DNA from: Dromiciops gliroides
Lineage: Eukaryota > Chordata > Mammalia > Microbiotheria > Microbiotheriidae
Assembly: GCF_019393635.1 (NCBI RefSeq)
Contig: NC_057861.1
Location: 61,178,532-61,242,531 of the forward strand
Length of the DNA: 64,000 bases
Direction of reading: 5' to 3'
Shown: positions 23,265 to 34,040 of the stretch, in pieces
Layout: each line of letters opens with the position of its first letter
Position numbering within the stretch: position 1 is the first letter of the stretch
Position numbers and translations under genes: made by a program
The notes under the pieces: generated by a model
What the model was told of the DNA's origin: nothing
Seen by the model: only the letters and a program-made list of their open reading frames with translations
The model's database searches: none

Positions 23265-23440
23265 TGGGCAACACCAAGGGGTCAGGGTTGGCTGATTCTG
23301 TTTCTTCTGGATTGTTGACAAGAAAGACAAGGAAGGCGGTAGCTTTTACCCCAAGGAAAAGGTAGGGTAATGACCTGGTGACCAATGTCTCTCGGAAGCA
23401 AAGGCAGGTTGTCTCTTGACTTGGGACAGATGATTTAAGA
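23265..23440 (-). other. Predicted non-coding first exon of OR gene 1
   Basis: On the minus strand this block ends in CCCA followed by a strong donor, GTAAGTATTATG (GT at 23264-23263). The same donor ends the paralogous blocks at 33834 and 46255. Joined to the acceptor at 17214, it gives an intron of about 6.05 kb. The 5' limit is inferred from the TATA-like box near 23471. No coding potential is needed; OR genes usually have one or more non-coding leader exons. Confidence 0.5.
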
Positions 23441-23460
23441 GCCTGAGGTGGCAAACAGAA

Positions 23461-23569
23461 AGAATATTTACAATTTCATCAGCCTTAGAGACTCATTCAC
23501 CACAACTCCTCATTAGAAAAATCACACAATTGTCTTTCCAGTCCCTGAGTAGCTCAGTTCCCTGTGGGG
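23461..23569 (-). promoter_or_regulatory. Predicted OR gene 1 promoter
   Basis: On the minus strand, in order: an O/E (EBF)-like site (plus TTCCCTGTGGGG, 23558-23569), 41 bp, a homeodomain-like CTAATGAG (23509-23516), about 38 bp, and an A/T-rich GTAAATATTC (to 23471). Spacing matches the arrays at 34041 and 46461. Here the homeodomain core is TAATGA, one base off the TAATTA of the other two. Confidence 0.4.
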
Positions 23570-23599
23570 CAGGAAATCACAAACACACAGAGGATCTTA

Positions 23600-24610
23600 G
23601 CTAAAAAGGACTAGAGAGGGCAACTAAGTCCTCTCTCATAAAAATTCCATCTACATTCCACCTGAGAAATGTTTGGGTATATATTCGTACATTCATATGT
23701 TTGCACCTCCATGTGTATAGCACACACAGCATGATAGACACAGCTTAAGACTTTGATGCCTAGAGTGAAGATGGTGAGGGTCCTTGACTAACTCTTACCC
23801 CTTTTCACAACTGTAACTGTGCTGGCTCTTCTCGGTGGACCTTGAAGGGATTCCATTAACTGAAGGACTGGAGAAATTTAGGTGGAGCTTCAACTCCCTA
23901 GGGAGCTGCCATGACACCAGCCCAGAATTCAAGACCATCACCCCCCAAATTGGAGAAGCCCATGCTCAGGTTGACTGGCCCAACTTCCTTCAGCCTGTGG
24001 CCGAAAGGAGAAAGGGAGATTCTATTCTGAGACCCAAAGAGTCCATAGCTGTTCTTAGGTCTCATAAGTTCATTGTAGAATTGGAAGCAGAACTCAAATG
24101 CCTTGACTCTGAGTTACAAGTTCTTTTTGCCATTCCTGTCCCATTCCTCCCTGGTACCTTCTCATAGGTTCTAAAGGAAATGTGAGTGAGGAGAGGTGAT
24201 TAGGTAGGTTTCCTCTGGAGCTATGGGCAATGGAGGACTTTGACAGGGGGAACCTCTGAACACAAAAATGGTTCCATGGACCACAGAGGGAAGAAATAGT
24301 GTCCACTAGGATGGGATGATGAGTCCTTAGTGTTATTAACTCCCCATGTGACCTTGCAAGAGTCATTTCTACCCCCTCTCTAATAGCTTTCAGTTTTCTC
24401 ATCAGTAAAATGGGAAGAAGGAACGTCTGCAGAAGAATAACCCTCACATGTGTCATCTGAGAATCAGATGAGGCACTGAATGCGAAACTTCTTTAGAAAA
24501 TGAACACTAGTAGTTCTTTGTGGCCTTTTTCTTGGCTACTGATTTATGTGACCACTGTTAACCCATTCATGATTAGAAGTGTTACTGATTTGTAATGATG
24601 ATGATGAGGA
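23600..24610. other. Unassigned stretch with a MIR piece
   Basis: No gene recognised. At 24330-24490 a sense MIR core is visible (TTTTCTCATCAGTAAAATGG). Confidence 0.45.
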
Positions 24611-24611
24611 C

Positions 24612-24885
24612 AATAATGATAATTAATAATAGTAGCATTTATATAGTGCCTACTATGTGCCAGGCACTGTGCTAAGCACTTTACAAATATTACCACATTT
24701 GATCCTTACAACCACCCTGGAATATAGGTGCTATTATTATCTCCATTTTATAGATGAGGAAATTGAGACAGGACATAAATTACTTGCCCAGGGTCACACA
24801 CCTACTAAGTATATGAAACTGGGTTTGAGCTCAGGTCTTTCTGACTCCAAACCCAAAACTCTATCTGCTGCACCACCTAACTGAC
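24612..24885 (-). mobile_element. Full-length CORE-SINE (MAR1/MIR type)
   Basis: An antisense copy whose plus strand runs CTACTATGTGCCAGGCACTG, GATGAGGAAATTGAGACAGG, CAGGGTCACACACCTACTAA, and ends at the reverse of the tRNA-like head (GCACCACCTAACTG). It is one of the best preserved CORE-SINEs here. Confidence 0.85.
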
Positions 24886-25104
24886 TATAAAAGTTGGTCT
24901 AAATGATGGACCATGCATAAAATTGGATCCATTATTTATTCTCTAACTTTTAGAAGAATCCCCTTTTGGGAAATTCCTCTTGAAAGTAGAGGAAACACTT
25001 GTATTAAATATCTCAATAATTATAATCATCATGATGACAATTATTTCATCATAAAAATATATTTAAATATTTATAGTTTTTAATTTATGTAAATTACATA
25101 AATA

Positions 25105-25280
25105 TATTTCTGTTTAAGGTTTGCAAAGCACCTTATAAATATTTTTTATCATTACAAGAACCCTGTGTGATAGGTGTTATTATCCTCATTTTAAAGATGA
25201 GGAACCTGAGTCAAATAGAGGTTAAATAACTCACCCAAAATCACACAGCTAGTATTTGAGAGAGATCAGAACTTAATTTA
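25105..25280 (-). mobile_element. MIR fragment
   Basis: Antisense MIR core (ATTTTAAAGATGAGGAACCT; ATCACACAGCTAGTATTTGA). Confidence 0.7.
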
Positions 25281-25353
25281 GGAATTCCTGCCTCTGGGTC
25301 CCATGAGTGTAGTGTAATGTAACCCTTTCTCCTGGAAGTTAAGAATGTTCTTT

Positions 25354-25513
25354 GGGGGCAGCTAGGTGGCGCAGTGGATAAAGCACTGGCCCTGAATTCA
25401 GGAGGACCTGAGTTCAAATTCGCCTCAGACACTTGTCACTTACTAGCTGTGTGACCCTAGGCAAGTCACTTAACCCTCGTTGTCTCAAGCAAAAAACCAA
25501 AACAAGAACAAAA
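25354..25513 (+). mobile_element. SINE with perfect 13-bp target duplication
   Basis: WSINE1-like, TTGACAC-type (TTGTCAC here). AAGAATGTTCTTT is repeated exactly at 25341-25353 and 25514-25526. The head keeps the intact CTAGGTGGCGCAG. Confidence 0.95.
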
Positions 25514-25526
25514 AAGAATGTTCTTT

Positions 25527-26030
25527 GAAGTTTATCATACAGCATCTGCTTGTAACCACTTATCTGGCATATAAAAAGCAATCAATAGTTTTTCTATACT
25601 TCATAACTTTTGAGCAAAGCCTTATTATAAGACAGAAGTAGCTTCTTCCAAGGTAATCCAAAGGAATATTATTAGCACTAGTAATGGGCAACCTCGCCAC
25701 CCTGCAATAATATCTGAGAAATAATTTCCATGAGAGTTCTTAGGCAACATGTGACTCTCTGAACAAATGAGACACTTGTGGATACTTGAGTAAGCCTGCT
25801 CTATCATGACTGAATGATTAAGCCTGAGTTGTAGAATGAGGGTAATAGTAATTGTTTTCTGATCTGGACAGAAACTCTAAGAGTCTATATCTCCCAGACT
25901 CATATTTTTGTGATGGCAAATTGAGTCATCTTTTGTCTCAATTCTTACCTAGCCCTTACTCATTGAATGGGCATTTCCTCAGACAAACTGAGATCTGGGA
26001 AAGATCTTAATTTAGAAAAGCCAAGGTCAT
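25527..26030. other. Unassigned stretch
   Basis: No gene, RNA or repeat recognised. Confidence 0.4.
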
Positions 26031-26034
26031 CAAC

Positions 26035-26225
26035 TGAATCCCAGGCCATCACCAGTCATCTTGACTTCTGTCTTGCCACTGGACTTTGATGACTCTGGGG
26101 GAGAGAGTGAAGCTGATAACTTTGTGAAGCTCTGCTTCACTTAAATCCAATTCATTGGCAAGTCAAGACATCACCCTGGTAATGTCATTGGTCTTCTTCA
26201 AGAATGAAGGGTGAACAACAACAAG
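26035..26225 (+). mobile_element. 3' half of an RTE-tailed SINE
   Basis: GCCATCACCAGTCATCTTGA through CTTCTTCAAGAATGAAGGG and an ACAACAACAA end matches the 3' halves at 39740-39925, 41080-41250 and 57720-57900. The last two blocks resemble an RTE/BovB LINE terminus. The tRNA-like head is missing or unrecognisable in this copy. Confidence 0.6.
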
Positions 26226-26229
26226 AAGC

Positions 26230-27100
26230 CTGGGCCACCAAACCTGAGTCACTTGCTCATGTGAACTTCAGAAAGCCTGTCTGAGTGACCCTGGTGGGAC
26301 AGCCTAAATGATGGACCCTGGACCATCTGTGTAGCACCCCTTATGGTGGTAACTCTTCAAGCTGTCACTTGAAGGTTTCATGTTGGGGTCTCTGAAGGAT
26401 GATAATTATCCTACGTTTAACTTTAAAATGATAGGTAATGGATTTCACACCAGACACTCAGTAGACATAATTAGCTGAAAGCAAAGACTTTTACTGAGAT
26501 AGGATAGTGAGAGTAATAGCAACAGCAGCACACTCATAAACCTGAGCCAAACTTTCCCACAAATACACACTGCATCTGTGGGAGGAATGTGCACATATGT
26601 AGTAGTATACAGTGGTCACAGGGAATATATGTGGCCAAGGCATGTCAACTTTTCATAATATCCTCACAATGTTGGATGTGGCTTCTATGTCAGACAAGTT
26701 GCTCCATTTCAAGGACTGGGCTTTTTCCTTAAGGGACGTTGGCATTTCTATTGGATTCCTCGGGCAGCTATAGCCTCTAGCTATAATTCCAAAGCTGTCC
26801 TTTCTCTTACCTTTACTTTCACTAAGGTAAAGATTCTGTTTAATCTCTATTTGGGGTAGTAACTTTTGAAGTCATGGTCAAACTGAGAAAGAGATGAAGA
26901 TTCTTTGGGAATAGGGCAAAGAGTGCTTCACTACTTTAATCATTATGACTTCCTGGCCATTTTCATATTTCTATACCATGCTGCTGCCTATCTGGCCCTC
27001 TTCTTCCACCCACAAACTTCACAGGGTGATCATGAAAATCATACAAATGAATTTCACAAATGAAATAACATATGTGAAACCCTTTGCAATCAATACAATA
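26230..27100. other. Unassigned stretch, possibly an old antisense LTR
   Basis: No gene found. The part at about 26440-26880 has a non-repetitive look with a reverse-orientation AGTAAA-like signal, and could be an old LTR. I see no terminal repeats or target duplication, so this stays a guess. Confidence 0.25.
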
Positions 27101-27260
27101 TGATATAAATGCTAGCTATTCTTATTAGGAAGATAGAAGAAAACACAAAATTAACCATTACAATCCTAAATTTGAATGGGTTAAATTTCATAATAAAAAA
27201 GAAAATAGCAATGTATAAGAGAACACAACCCCCAATTTTTCTGCATAAAAGAAACTTGTA

Positions 27261-27404
27261 GGGGCAGCTAGGTGGTGCAGTGGATAGAGCACTGGCCCTG
27301 GATTCAGGAGGACCTGAGTTCAAATCCGATCTCAGACGCTTGACACTTACTAGCTGTGTGACCCTGGGCAAGTTACTTAATCCCAATTGCCTCACCAAAA
27401 AAAA
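27261..27404 (+). mobile_element. SINE, first of a same-site pair
   Basis: WSINE1-like with TTGACAC head and CCCAATTGCCTCACC tail. AAAGAAACTTGTAG precedes it and AAAGAAACATGTAG separates it from the next SINE. Confidence 0.93.
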
Positions 27405-27416
27405 AAAGAAACATGT

Positions 27417-27572
27417 AGGGCAGCTATTTGGCACAGTAGATAAAGCACCAGCTTTAGATTCAGGAGGACCTGAGTTCAAATCTGCCCTCAGACACTTGAC
27501 ACTACCTGTGTGACCCTGGGCAAGTCACTTAACCCCAATTGCCTCACCAAAATAATAATAATAATAAAAATA
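27417..27572 (+). mobile_element. SINE, second of a same-site pair
   Basis: It follows the target duplication of the first copy directly. The head is degraded (GGCAGCTATTTGGCACAG) and the A-rich tail carries (AAT)n. Confidence 0.92.
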
Positions 27573-27744
27573 AACATTTAAAGCATATAGACATATAATG
27601 ACTGAAAATGAGATGACAAAATAAAAATCTACTCTATTTCAGGTGACTTTAAAGGAGCAGGAGTTATTGTGATCTCAGATAAAATGATAAAAATAAAAGT
27701 TGAAAAAAACAAGAGAGATGAACAAGGAAACTATGTTTAAAAGG

Positions 27745-28050
27745 GTCCCCTGAAAATCTGTGTTCTGATAGATCACTATCACCTTATTTGCCTTATCTTG
27801 CCTAAAACCAGGCCATCATGCCACTTCCCAGCCATTTCCAAAGCATGCCATCATCATTCTGGATTTTCTTCTTGCCACCCCCCACTTTTCAAATCTATTT
27901 ATCCTCATGAATTGGCTTCTTCTACTAAAATATTAGGGTCTTGATGGCAGAGACTGTCTTGCTTCCTTGTACTAGTATTGTCAATGTTTATCACAGTGCC
28001 TGGCACAGTAACAGCATAATAAATATTTTTCATTCATTCATAGTCCTTCA
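27745..28050 (+). mobile_element. L2-type 3' terminus
   Basis: ATTAGGGTCTTGATGGCAGA, TCACAGTGCCTGGCACAGTA and the AATAAATATTTTTCATTCAT close form the usual L2-like end. Related ends are at 17640, 39925, 55330 and 58025. Confidence 0.6.
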
Positions 28051-28094
28051 TTGCTTATTGCTAGAAATTAAACATATTAATAGACTAGTAGAAG

Positions 28095-28985
28095 CCACTG
28101 ACATTTTTATAGAGCTTTACAATTTGTAAAGCATTTTTCTTAAGTTGTCTCATTTGATCATCAAAATAATGAGATAGTAGGCAAGGAACAACACCAGTAA
28201 GGAACTGAGGGGTCCAACTGGTACATGCTCAGTTGTTTAAGCTTGAGCACTACCTGTGATTGGACAGATACTACATTTCATGTAGTAACTATTCCACCCT
28301 CCCTTCATGCCAATATATAGTTGCTATCCCAGTATTTGAGGGGTACATGTCCTTTATATATAAATGAAGACACTATGGAAATCCCCCAAGAGTAAGACCT
28401 AAGTTTTTCTGACACCAAATGTCAATTCAATTCCATTTTCAATTTCACAAACATGTATTAGGAACCTACCTTTTCAGATAACTGTACTAAGAGAACAAGA
28501 GAGCCACTTCACTAATATGGCTTACAATCTGATACCCCAAAACAGGTAGCTATAATTCGGAATCATACATGATAAGGGCATTAATGAAATGCTAAATAAA
28601 GTGTATGTGAAGTCCAAATGGGGACTTCAGGGAAAGCTTTCTGGAGCAGGTGACATTTGACTTGCATTTTTAAGGATGAGTAGAAGTTCAACAGGCAGAG
28701 AGAAAGAAGAAAAGTCATTCCAAGAGTGGAAAACAGTGGGAAGAAGCTCATTTATTTACCTCATTGCAGGCACTCAATAGAATTCGTTGCTTTCCTCTTC
28801 TGTGTAACATGAACTGAGTCTTGAAAGAAACTATGGATTCCAAGACATGGAAGTAAACATGGAATGGATTCCAGGCATAGCTTTAAGATTTGCATAGTAC
28901 TTTACATATATTAACACATTTGATCCCCCACAACAACTTTGTGAGGTTGGTACTATTGTTATCCCTCTTTTGTGGAAGAGGAAAA
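28095..28985. other. Mixed old repeats
   Basis: 28095-28175 and 28868-28985 are antisense MIR pieces (AAAGCATTTTTCTTAAG; CATTTGATCCCCCACAACA). 28610-28740 (GGAAAGCTTTCTGGAGCAGG) belongs to an old unnamed multicopy sequence. 28180-28600 is unassigned. Confidence 0.45.
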
Positions 28986-29275
28986 TGGTCCAAGATAATC
29001 CCAAAGGACTAATGATGAAGTTAACCATCCACCTCCAAAGAAATAACTGATATTGATTGAACACATACTGAAACATATTATTTTTCTATTCATTTCTTTC
29101 ATTTTTTTCTTTTTTGAGTTTTCTTGTCACAAAAAAACCTAACATGGTAATGTTTTACATAATTGCACATGTATAACCTATATCTGATTGCTTACCACTT
29201 CAGGAAAAGGGGAGGAGAGGGAAGGAAGGATAGAATTTGGAATTCAAAACTTTGAATAAGAATGTTTATTATCAG
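28986..29275 (+). mobile_element. L1 3' end
   Basis: Sense L1 3' UTR beginning GTCCAAGATAATCCCAAAGG; it ends close to where homology between OR units 2 and 3 starts. Confidence 0.7.
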
Positions 29276-29419
29276 AGAGAGAAAAAGGGAGAGAAGAGAC
29301 AGTCATAAGAGTGTGACTCTGGGGAATCCTAGGCTTCATGTTTGGAAACTGAGCTTAATGACTGTTAGACTTTGGGGCACAGCTACTGGTACCATAGTCT
29401 CAGGCATAGCCCTGCCCAG

Positions 29420-30358
29420 TTACTGAAAGGAGGTAGTTCTGCTAATGAGTCTTCTCAGGGCATCCTTTATGTCCTTGTTCCTCAGGCTATAAATGAAGGG
29501 ATTCAACATGGGAGTGACCACCGTATACATCACTGAGGCAACTGACCTCTTTGAAGAAGACTGGGTAACTGAGGAACTCAGATATACTCCAAGAACTGTT
29601 CCATAGAATAATGAAACCACACAGAGGTGAGACCCACAGGTAGAAAATGCTTTATACTTTCCCCCAGTGGATGGAACCCTCATTATGGAAGAACAGATCT
29701 GAGTATAAGAGAAAAGGATCCCTGCAAAGGGAAGAGCACCCAGAAGTCCAGTTGTTAAATACACCAAAATGTTATTGATGAGGGTATCTGTACAGGAGAG
29801 CTTGAGAACCGGAGTAAGATCACAGTAAAAGTGTGTAATTTCATGTTCTGTACAGAATGACAGTCTCATCACCAATAGACTATGGATCAATGCATTTAGA
29901 ACACTGATCATCCAGGAAAGTAAAACCAGCAGGCCACAGAATTGTGGACTCATGATGGTCACATAACTCAGAGGGTGACAGATGGCCACAAAGCGGTCAT
30001 AGGCCATCACAGCGAGGAGTAAGTTGTCTGAACAAGCAAAAACCATGAAGAAATACATCTGGGTGAGGCAGCCAGCATAGGAGATGGCCTTACTATGAGT
30101 AAGGAGGTTCACCAGCATCTTGGGGACCAAGGTAGATACCAGACAGAGATCCACTAAGGACAGGTTGGAGAGGAAGAAGTACATGGGGGTGTGGAGGTGG
30201 GAGTCAGAAGCAATGGTCAGCATGATGAGAAGGTTCCCACCCACGGCGATCAAGTATATGCCCAGAAAGAGCCCAAAGAAGGGCAGCTGATGCTCTGGCT
30301 TCTCGGAAAATCCTAGAAGGAGGAATTCAGAGATATGTGTTTGGTTGGCTGGTCCCAT
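29420..30358 (-). CDS. Olfactory receptor 2 of the cluster (class II, OR1/OR7-like), intact
   Basis: A 312-residue odorant receptor with every family landmark: N5-Q-T glycosylation site; [12 protein letters not shown] 11-22; GN 41-42; [10 protein letters not shown] 58-67; C97 (TM3); [13 protein letters not shown] 118-130; loop cysteines 169, 179 and 189; SY 217-218; [10 protein letters not shown] 236-245; [12 protein letters not shown] 283-294. The ATG is 13 bases inside the exon formed by a strong acceptor (TTTCTTTTCTCTTAG, AG at 30373-30372). The predicted first exon is at 33834-34018, giving an intron of about 3.46 kb. It is about 91% identical to receptor 3 (29 differences, clustered in TM3 to the second extracellular loop). 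Likely one-neuron, one-receptor expression is known for the family, not shown here. OR1 versus OR7 placement needs a tree. Confidence 0.96.
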   Translation of the reverse strand: MGPANQTHISEFLLLGFSEKPEHQLPFFGLFLGIYLIAVGGNLLIMLTIASDSHLHTPMYFFLSNLSLVDLCLVSTLVPKMLVNLLTHSKAISYAGCLTQMYFFMVFACSDNLLLAVMAYDRFVAICHPLSYVTIMSPQFCGLLVLLSWMISVLNALIHSLLVMRLSFCTEHEITHFYCDLTPVLKLSCTDTLINNILVYLTTGLLGALPFAGILFSYTQICSSIMRVPSTGGKYKAFSTCGSHLCVVSLFYGTVLGVYLSSSVTQSSSKRSVASVMYTVVTPMLNPFIYSLRNKDIKDALRRLISRTTSFQ

Positions 30359-30519
30359 GTAGCTTGTTTTTCTAAGAGAAAAGAAACGCGAGAATTGTAT
30401 TTATAGAAAAGTCAGGAAGATTCATAAAAATGTAGCAAGCAGTGACTTAAAAGTCAGGGAAACACCCCTATTTAAGGAAATGAAAGAGAAAACCCAATGT
30501 CATTTCAAGTAGAAGATAG

Positions 30520-30720
30520 CACAGGGTAGTAGATCCTGCACTGGACTTAGAATCAGACAATTTACTGTTAAATCTCAGCTTGCTCACGTGCCAGCTGTGT
30601 AACCCTCTAACCAATTGTGTGACATTGAATGAGTAACTCCCGTTTGGGGTTTCCATTTCCCCATCTGTAAAATAAGGGAATTGGCATAGACACCTCCTAG
30701 AGGTGTCCTTCACCATAAAA
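30520..30720 (+). mobile_element. MIR fragment
   Basis: Sense MIR core (AGCTGTGTAACCCTC; CCCCATCTGTAAAATAAGG), in the same intron position as in the other three OR units. Confidence 0.65.
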
Positions 30721-31131
30721 TTTTATGAATTTTTAAGGTTGAGGGATCAGGAAGACTAAACAATAGTAAACAACTTACTTTTAAAGTCTCTCGTCATATG
30801 TAAAATGGAGCAATGATAATTATGCTACTTATCTTCAAGGGCTGTTTTTTAATTGCTTGTTAAGCCTTAAAGCACTACACACATGGAATTTTTATTGTTA
30901 TTAACATTTCAGTTACATTTCAACATTTTGAGAGATAAAGTGGAAGGGTAACACTATAGGTTGGCTGATGTCCTTCAGAGCATGAAGAAATAGAATGTTA
31001 TTGTTAAGATACATTTCATGGTCTATTTAACCTAATAACTGGAGAAAATTGCATTTCATAATTACAGATGGTACATGTGAGACTAACTAAAGATTCCTTT
31101 TAAAAATTATAAAAGTTCACATTCTCTAGGT

Positions 31132-31313
31132 CAGGACTTCTTAAACTTTTTCCTTTCATGATCCCTTTTTGCCTGAGAAATTTTTATGCTACCTCAGATA
31201 TATAGGTATGTAAAATGCATATACAAATCAAACATTTACTATCAAATGTTTCACGACCACCATCAGTTACATGTCCCCATGTGGGGCTCTGATGCACAGT
31301 TTAAGAAGCTTTG
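31132..31313 (-). mobile_element. hAT-type MITE, complete, with perfect 8-bp duplication
   Basis: 182 bp with ends CAGGACTTCTTAAAC and (reverse complement of the other end) CAAAGCTTCTTAAAC. CTCTAGGT is repeated exactly on both sides. It is the same family as 20169-20524, in opposite orientation, and non-coding. Confidence 0.85.
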
Positions 31314-31337
31314 CTCTAGGTAGAAAAGTGGGGTCAA

Positions 31338-31465
31338 TTTTTTTTTTTTAGTGAGGCAATTGGGGTTAAGTGACTTGCCCAGGGTCACACAGCTAGTAAG
31401 TGTTAAGTGTCTGAGGCCAGATTTGAACTCAGGTATTCCTGACTCCAAGGCCACCTAGCTGTCCC
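31338..31465 (-). mobile_element. SINE, antisense, with a deletion in the head
   Basis: WSINE1-like, TTAACAC subtype. About 20 bp between CAAGGCC and ACCTAGCTG, which include part of the A box, are missing. GGGTCAATTTTT flanks both sides. It is absent from unit B. Confidence 0.9.
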
Positions 31466-31599
31466 GGGTCAATTTTTTAATAGCCAAAATAATACTCCTC
31501 AATTTAAAAAAAAATAAGCTATAAGGAAAAATAAAACTCAGTTTAATAATAAAAATAACCTATATTATTATGAATGTATATTATTAAAAAAAGCTGACA

Positions 31600-33000
31600 T
31601 ATACCTTGTTGTTGAGGAATGGTTGCAGAGGGATAGTAAGGGAGTGGCCTAACAGGTAGGTGAAGAACCAAGAGGGATGAACATTATCCAAGAGGAGAGG
31701 GTATCCAGGAGAAGAGGGTGCCTGACAGTATCAAATGCAGAGAGGTCTGATAGTATGAGGATTGAGAAAACACCATTAGATTTGTCAATTAAAAGATCAC
31801 TAGAAATTTTGTTGAAAGAATTTTAAATTGAGTGATAAATAAAGGATAATGAGGGGACTGAAAGCCAGGGAGACTAGAAGGATGGAGGTGGCCTGATGAA
31901 AAGAGGAAAGTTGAGAGCATGGTTGGATTTGGGAAGAGAGAATGTAATTGCAATTCATTCATGGTTGCTTGTTCTATGCTATTCACTCTTTTCCCCTGGA
32001 AAAAATGAGAATGGTATAATTGGGGAATATTTACACACTGATGACTACCCAGAGCCCACCTGCTGAGGAGCACCAGTGGCAAGCTAGATGTGATCCTGAA
32101 AACAAGATGGTGCATTGGAGAACAGGAGGGAGGGTGATAGGGAGAGGGAATTTTGGCTACCATGTGTACCTGAGTCAGGTTAAACCATAAGGGAAAGAGG
32201 GTGGTATTTATCCCATCTTCCCACCCTCTGTTGAGTACACACCCTTTGGAGTCAATTCACAGCCTACTTGGAGTCATCCCAAGACTCCCCAGAATCCCAG
32301 GTGCCATTTTGGAAATCAAGGCTGTGGAATAACTGAGAATCCTCATCGCCCAATCTTCTTTTGCTTGTTCTTCCCCTGGATCTCTTCAAGCATTCTTCTT
32401 CCAACTATGAGTAGGAAATTCCCCTCCATCATCATGCCCAGATTTCTATCTCTGATTTCCTCATCTTATGGTAAATGGCCTCAGTTTCCTGATCACCTAT
32501 AATTTGGAATGGAATAAGTCCTTCTACATCCCCTGCCAAGGCTGGACCATACATGGAAGGGTCCCTGTGGGCAGTTCACGATCAGCCTATAAGTTCAGTC
32601 ACAAATCTGTAAAATCAGTAATCTCAGAGAATGCCCATATTTGGCATAGAAGGACCTACCCAGGTGCCCAGGACTCTACCTCTGAGAGTTAGATCAGGAC
32701 CCCCTCTATCCTTACTAGGCTTATTTTGGGGCAGCTGAGATTTTATTGACCTGAATTCTGACCTAGACTCTGGAATAGGATTGGCTCAGTTGGGCTGGAC
32801 CCCACTGGACTTGGACTTCTATTATGGTAACAGCAGTGACATCTATATAATTCTATGGTGACTTATAGTTAAGAATTATTGCCATGGACATTAACTCATT
32901 TTATGAGTTCATAAGAACATGGTAAAGAACAAAATGGACTATTGCTTTTAACATTGAACAACTCATCTGACTATCCTGCTAATCCCCTTATTAACAGTGC
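31600..33000. other. Intron sequence shared with unit B, no gene
   Basis: Colinear with 44230-45590. The part to 31830 is the old unnamed repeat family (ATGAGGATTGAGAAAACACC). The rest (for example GGCCTCAGTTTCCTGATCAC) is single-family sequence I cannot name. Confidence 0.45.
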
Positions 33001-33005
33001 ACACA

Positions 33006-33167
33006 GGGGGCAGCTAGGTGGCGCAGTGGATAAAGCACTGGCCTCAGATTCAGGAGGACATGAGTTCAAATCCAGCCTCAGACAATAGCTGTGTGACCCT
33101 GAGCAAGTCACTTAACCCTCATTGCCCCACAAAAAAACCGAAAAAACAAACAAACAAACAAAAAAAT
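33006..33167 (+). mobile_element. SINE, TTGACAC-type, (CAAA)n tail
   Basis: WSINE1-like with an intact CTAGGTGGCGCAG head and part of the ACTTGACACTTACT block deleted. TGCACACA is duplicated around it. Unit B has the empty site near 45590. Confidence 0.92.
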
Positions 33168-33303
33168 AATGCACACAAATAATTGAGCAAATATCAATGC
33201 ATTTTATGTCTAACATCCAGAGAAGGTAAGCAATTAAACCAGTCTTCAAAATATTTGGTGGCAAGGTTGGAACCTAGACCTAAGTCTCTTGATTTTGAGT
33301 GTC

Positions 33304-33535
33304 TGACTCAGCAGCTGGTAGTACATAGAGCACTGTGCCTGGGGTCAGGAAGATCCAAGTTCAAATCCAGCTTCAGACATTTACTAGTTGCATGACCTTG
33401 AGCAAGTCATATAATCTCTGTTTGCCTCAGTTCCCTCAACTGTACAATGGAGATAATAATAGCACCTACTTTACAGGACTGTTGTGAGGATAAAATGAGA
33501 TATCGCCTGGCATTTAGTAGGCAATACAAATGCAT
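33304..33535 (+). mobile_element. CORE-SINE shared by units A and B
   Basis: A full MAR1/MIR-like order (GACTCAGCAGCTGGTAGTAC head, GTTTGCCTCAGTTCCCTC, GGACTGTTGTGAGGATAAAA). The same insertion is at 45735-45995, so it predates the duplication. Confidence 0.8.
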
Positions 33536-33833
33536 ATTCCCTTTCTTCCTCTTTCTCCATTCTCCTTTTTCTCCACATTTCATTACCCTCCCACCCGCCT
33601 ATTGGCTTATCTGGGTCCTGAGGTTTGGGCTTTTAGGGATCCCTGATAGCTAAGAATGAGGTAGACCAAAAAAAATGAATAAGGTAGACAACAGCCTGGA
33701 TTGAACTATGATGTAGGTTGAGCAGGGATTATTAGTAGAATCTCATAAAAATTCTGGGGAAAAAAAATCAGCTACATCCCCATTCCCATGGTTTTCCTTC
33801 TTCTTTCTCTCTTTCTTCCTCCATCATACTTAC

Positions 33834-34018
33834 AGGACCTCATGGAGGGAACAGGTTTGATGATTTGCTCTCTGTCCTGTATTGTTGTAAAGGACATGTT
33901 AGACAGCAGCTCTGCATGCTAGAAGAGGTAAAACATGTGGCCTCTGCCTTAGGGATTAATGTCTCTAGGAGATTAAGTAGACTCTTCCCTGTCCTGTAAC
34001 AAATTATCTGAGGGTTCA
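33834..34018 (-). other. Predicted non-coding first exon of OR gene 2
   Basis: Its minus strand ends ATGAGGTCCT followed by donor GTAAGTATGATG (GT at 33833-33832). It is closely paralogous to 46255-46440 and more distantly to 23265-23440. Spliced to the acceptor at 30372, the leader reaches the coding exon 13 bases before the ATG. The 5' end is inferred at about 30 bases past the TATA-like box. Confidence 0.55.
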
Positions 34019-34040
34019 GAGGGCAGATGGGGAACAAAAG

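Larger units (their letters stand above)
27105..27745 (+). pseudogene. L1 ORF2 endonuclease fragment, split by two SINEs
   Basis: The frame reads LTITILNLNGLNFIIKKK near 27155, the start of the L1 endonuclease. After the two SINEs it continues GAGVIVISDKMIKIKV and KRDEQGNYV near 27650-27740. Both are conserved endonuclease-domain blocks. The target of the first SINE lies at the QETHL position. Confidence 0.7.

Noticed and set aside
26440-26880. An antisense LTR
   Set aside because: No terminal repeat, target duplication or second copy in the window could be seen.
27090-27479. Open frames containing DLPRVTQLVSVKCL or LGKSLNPNCL type peptides
   Set aside because: These peptides recur at about 25 places and are translations of the SINE on either strand, not a protein family.
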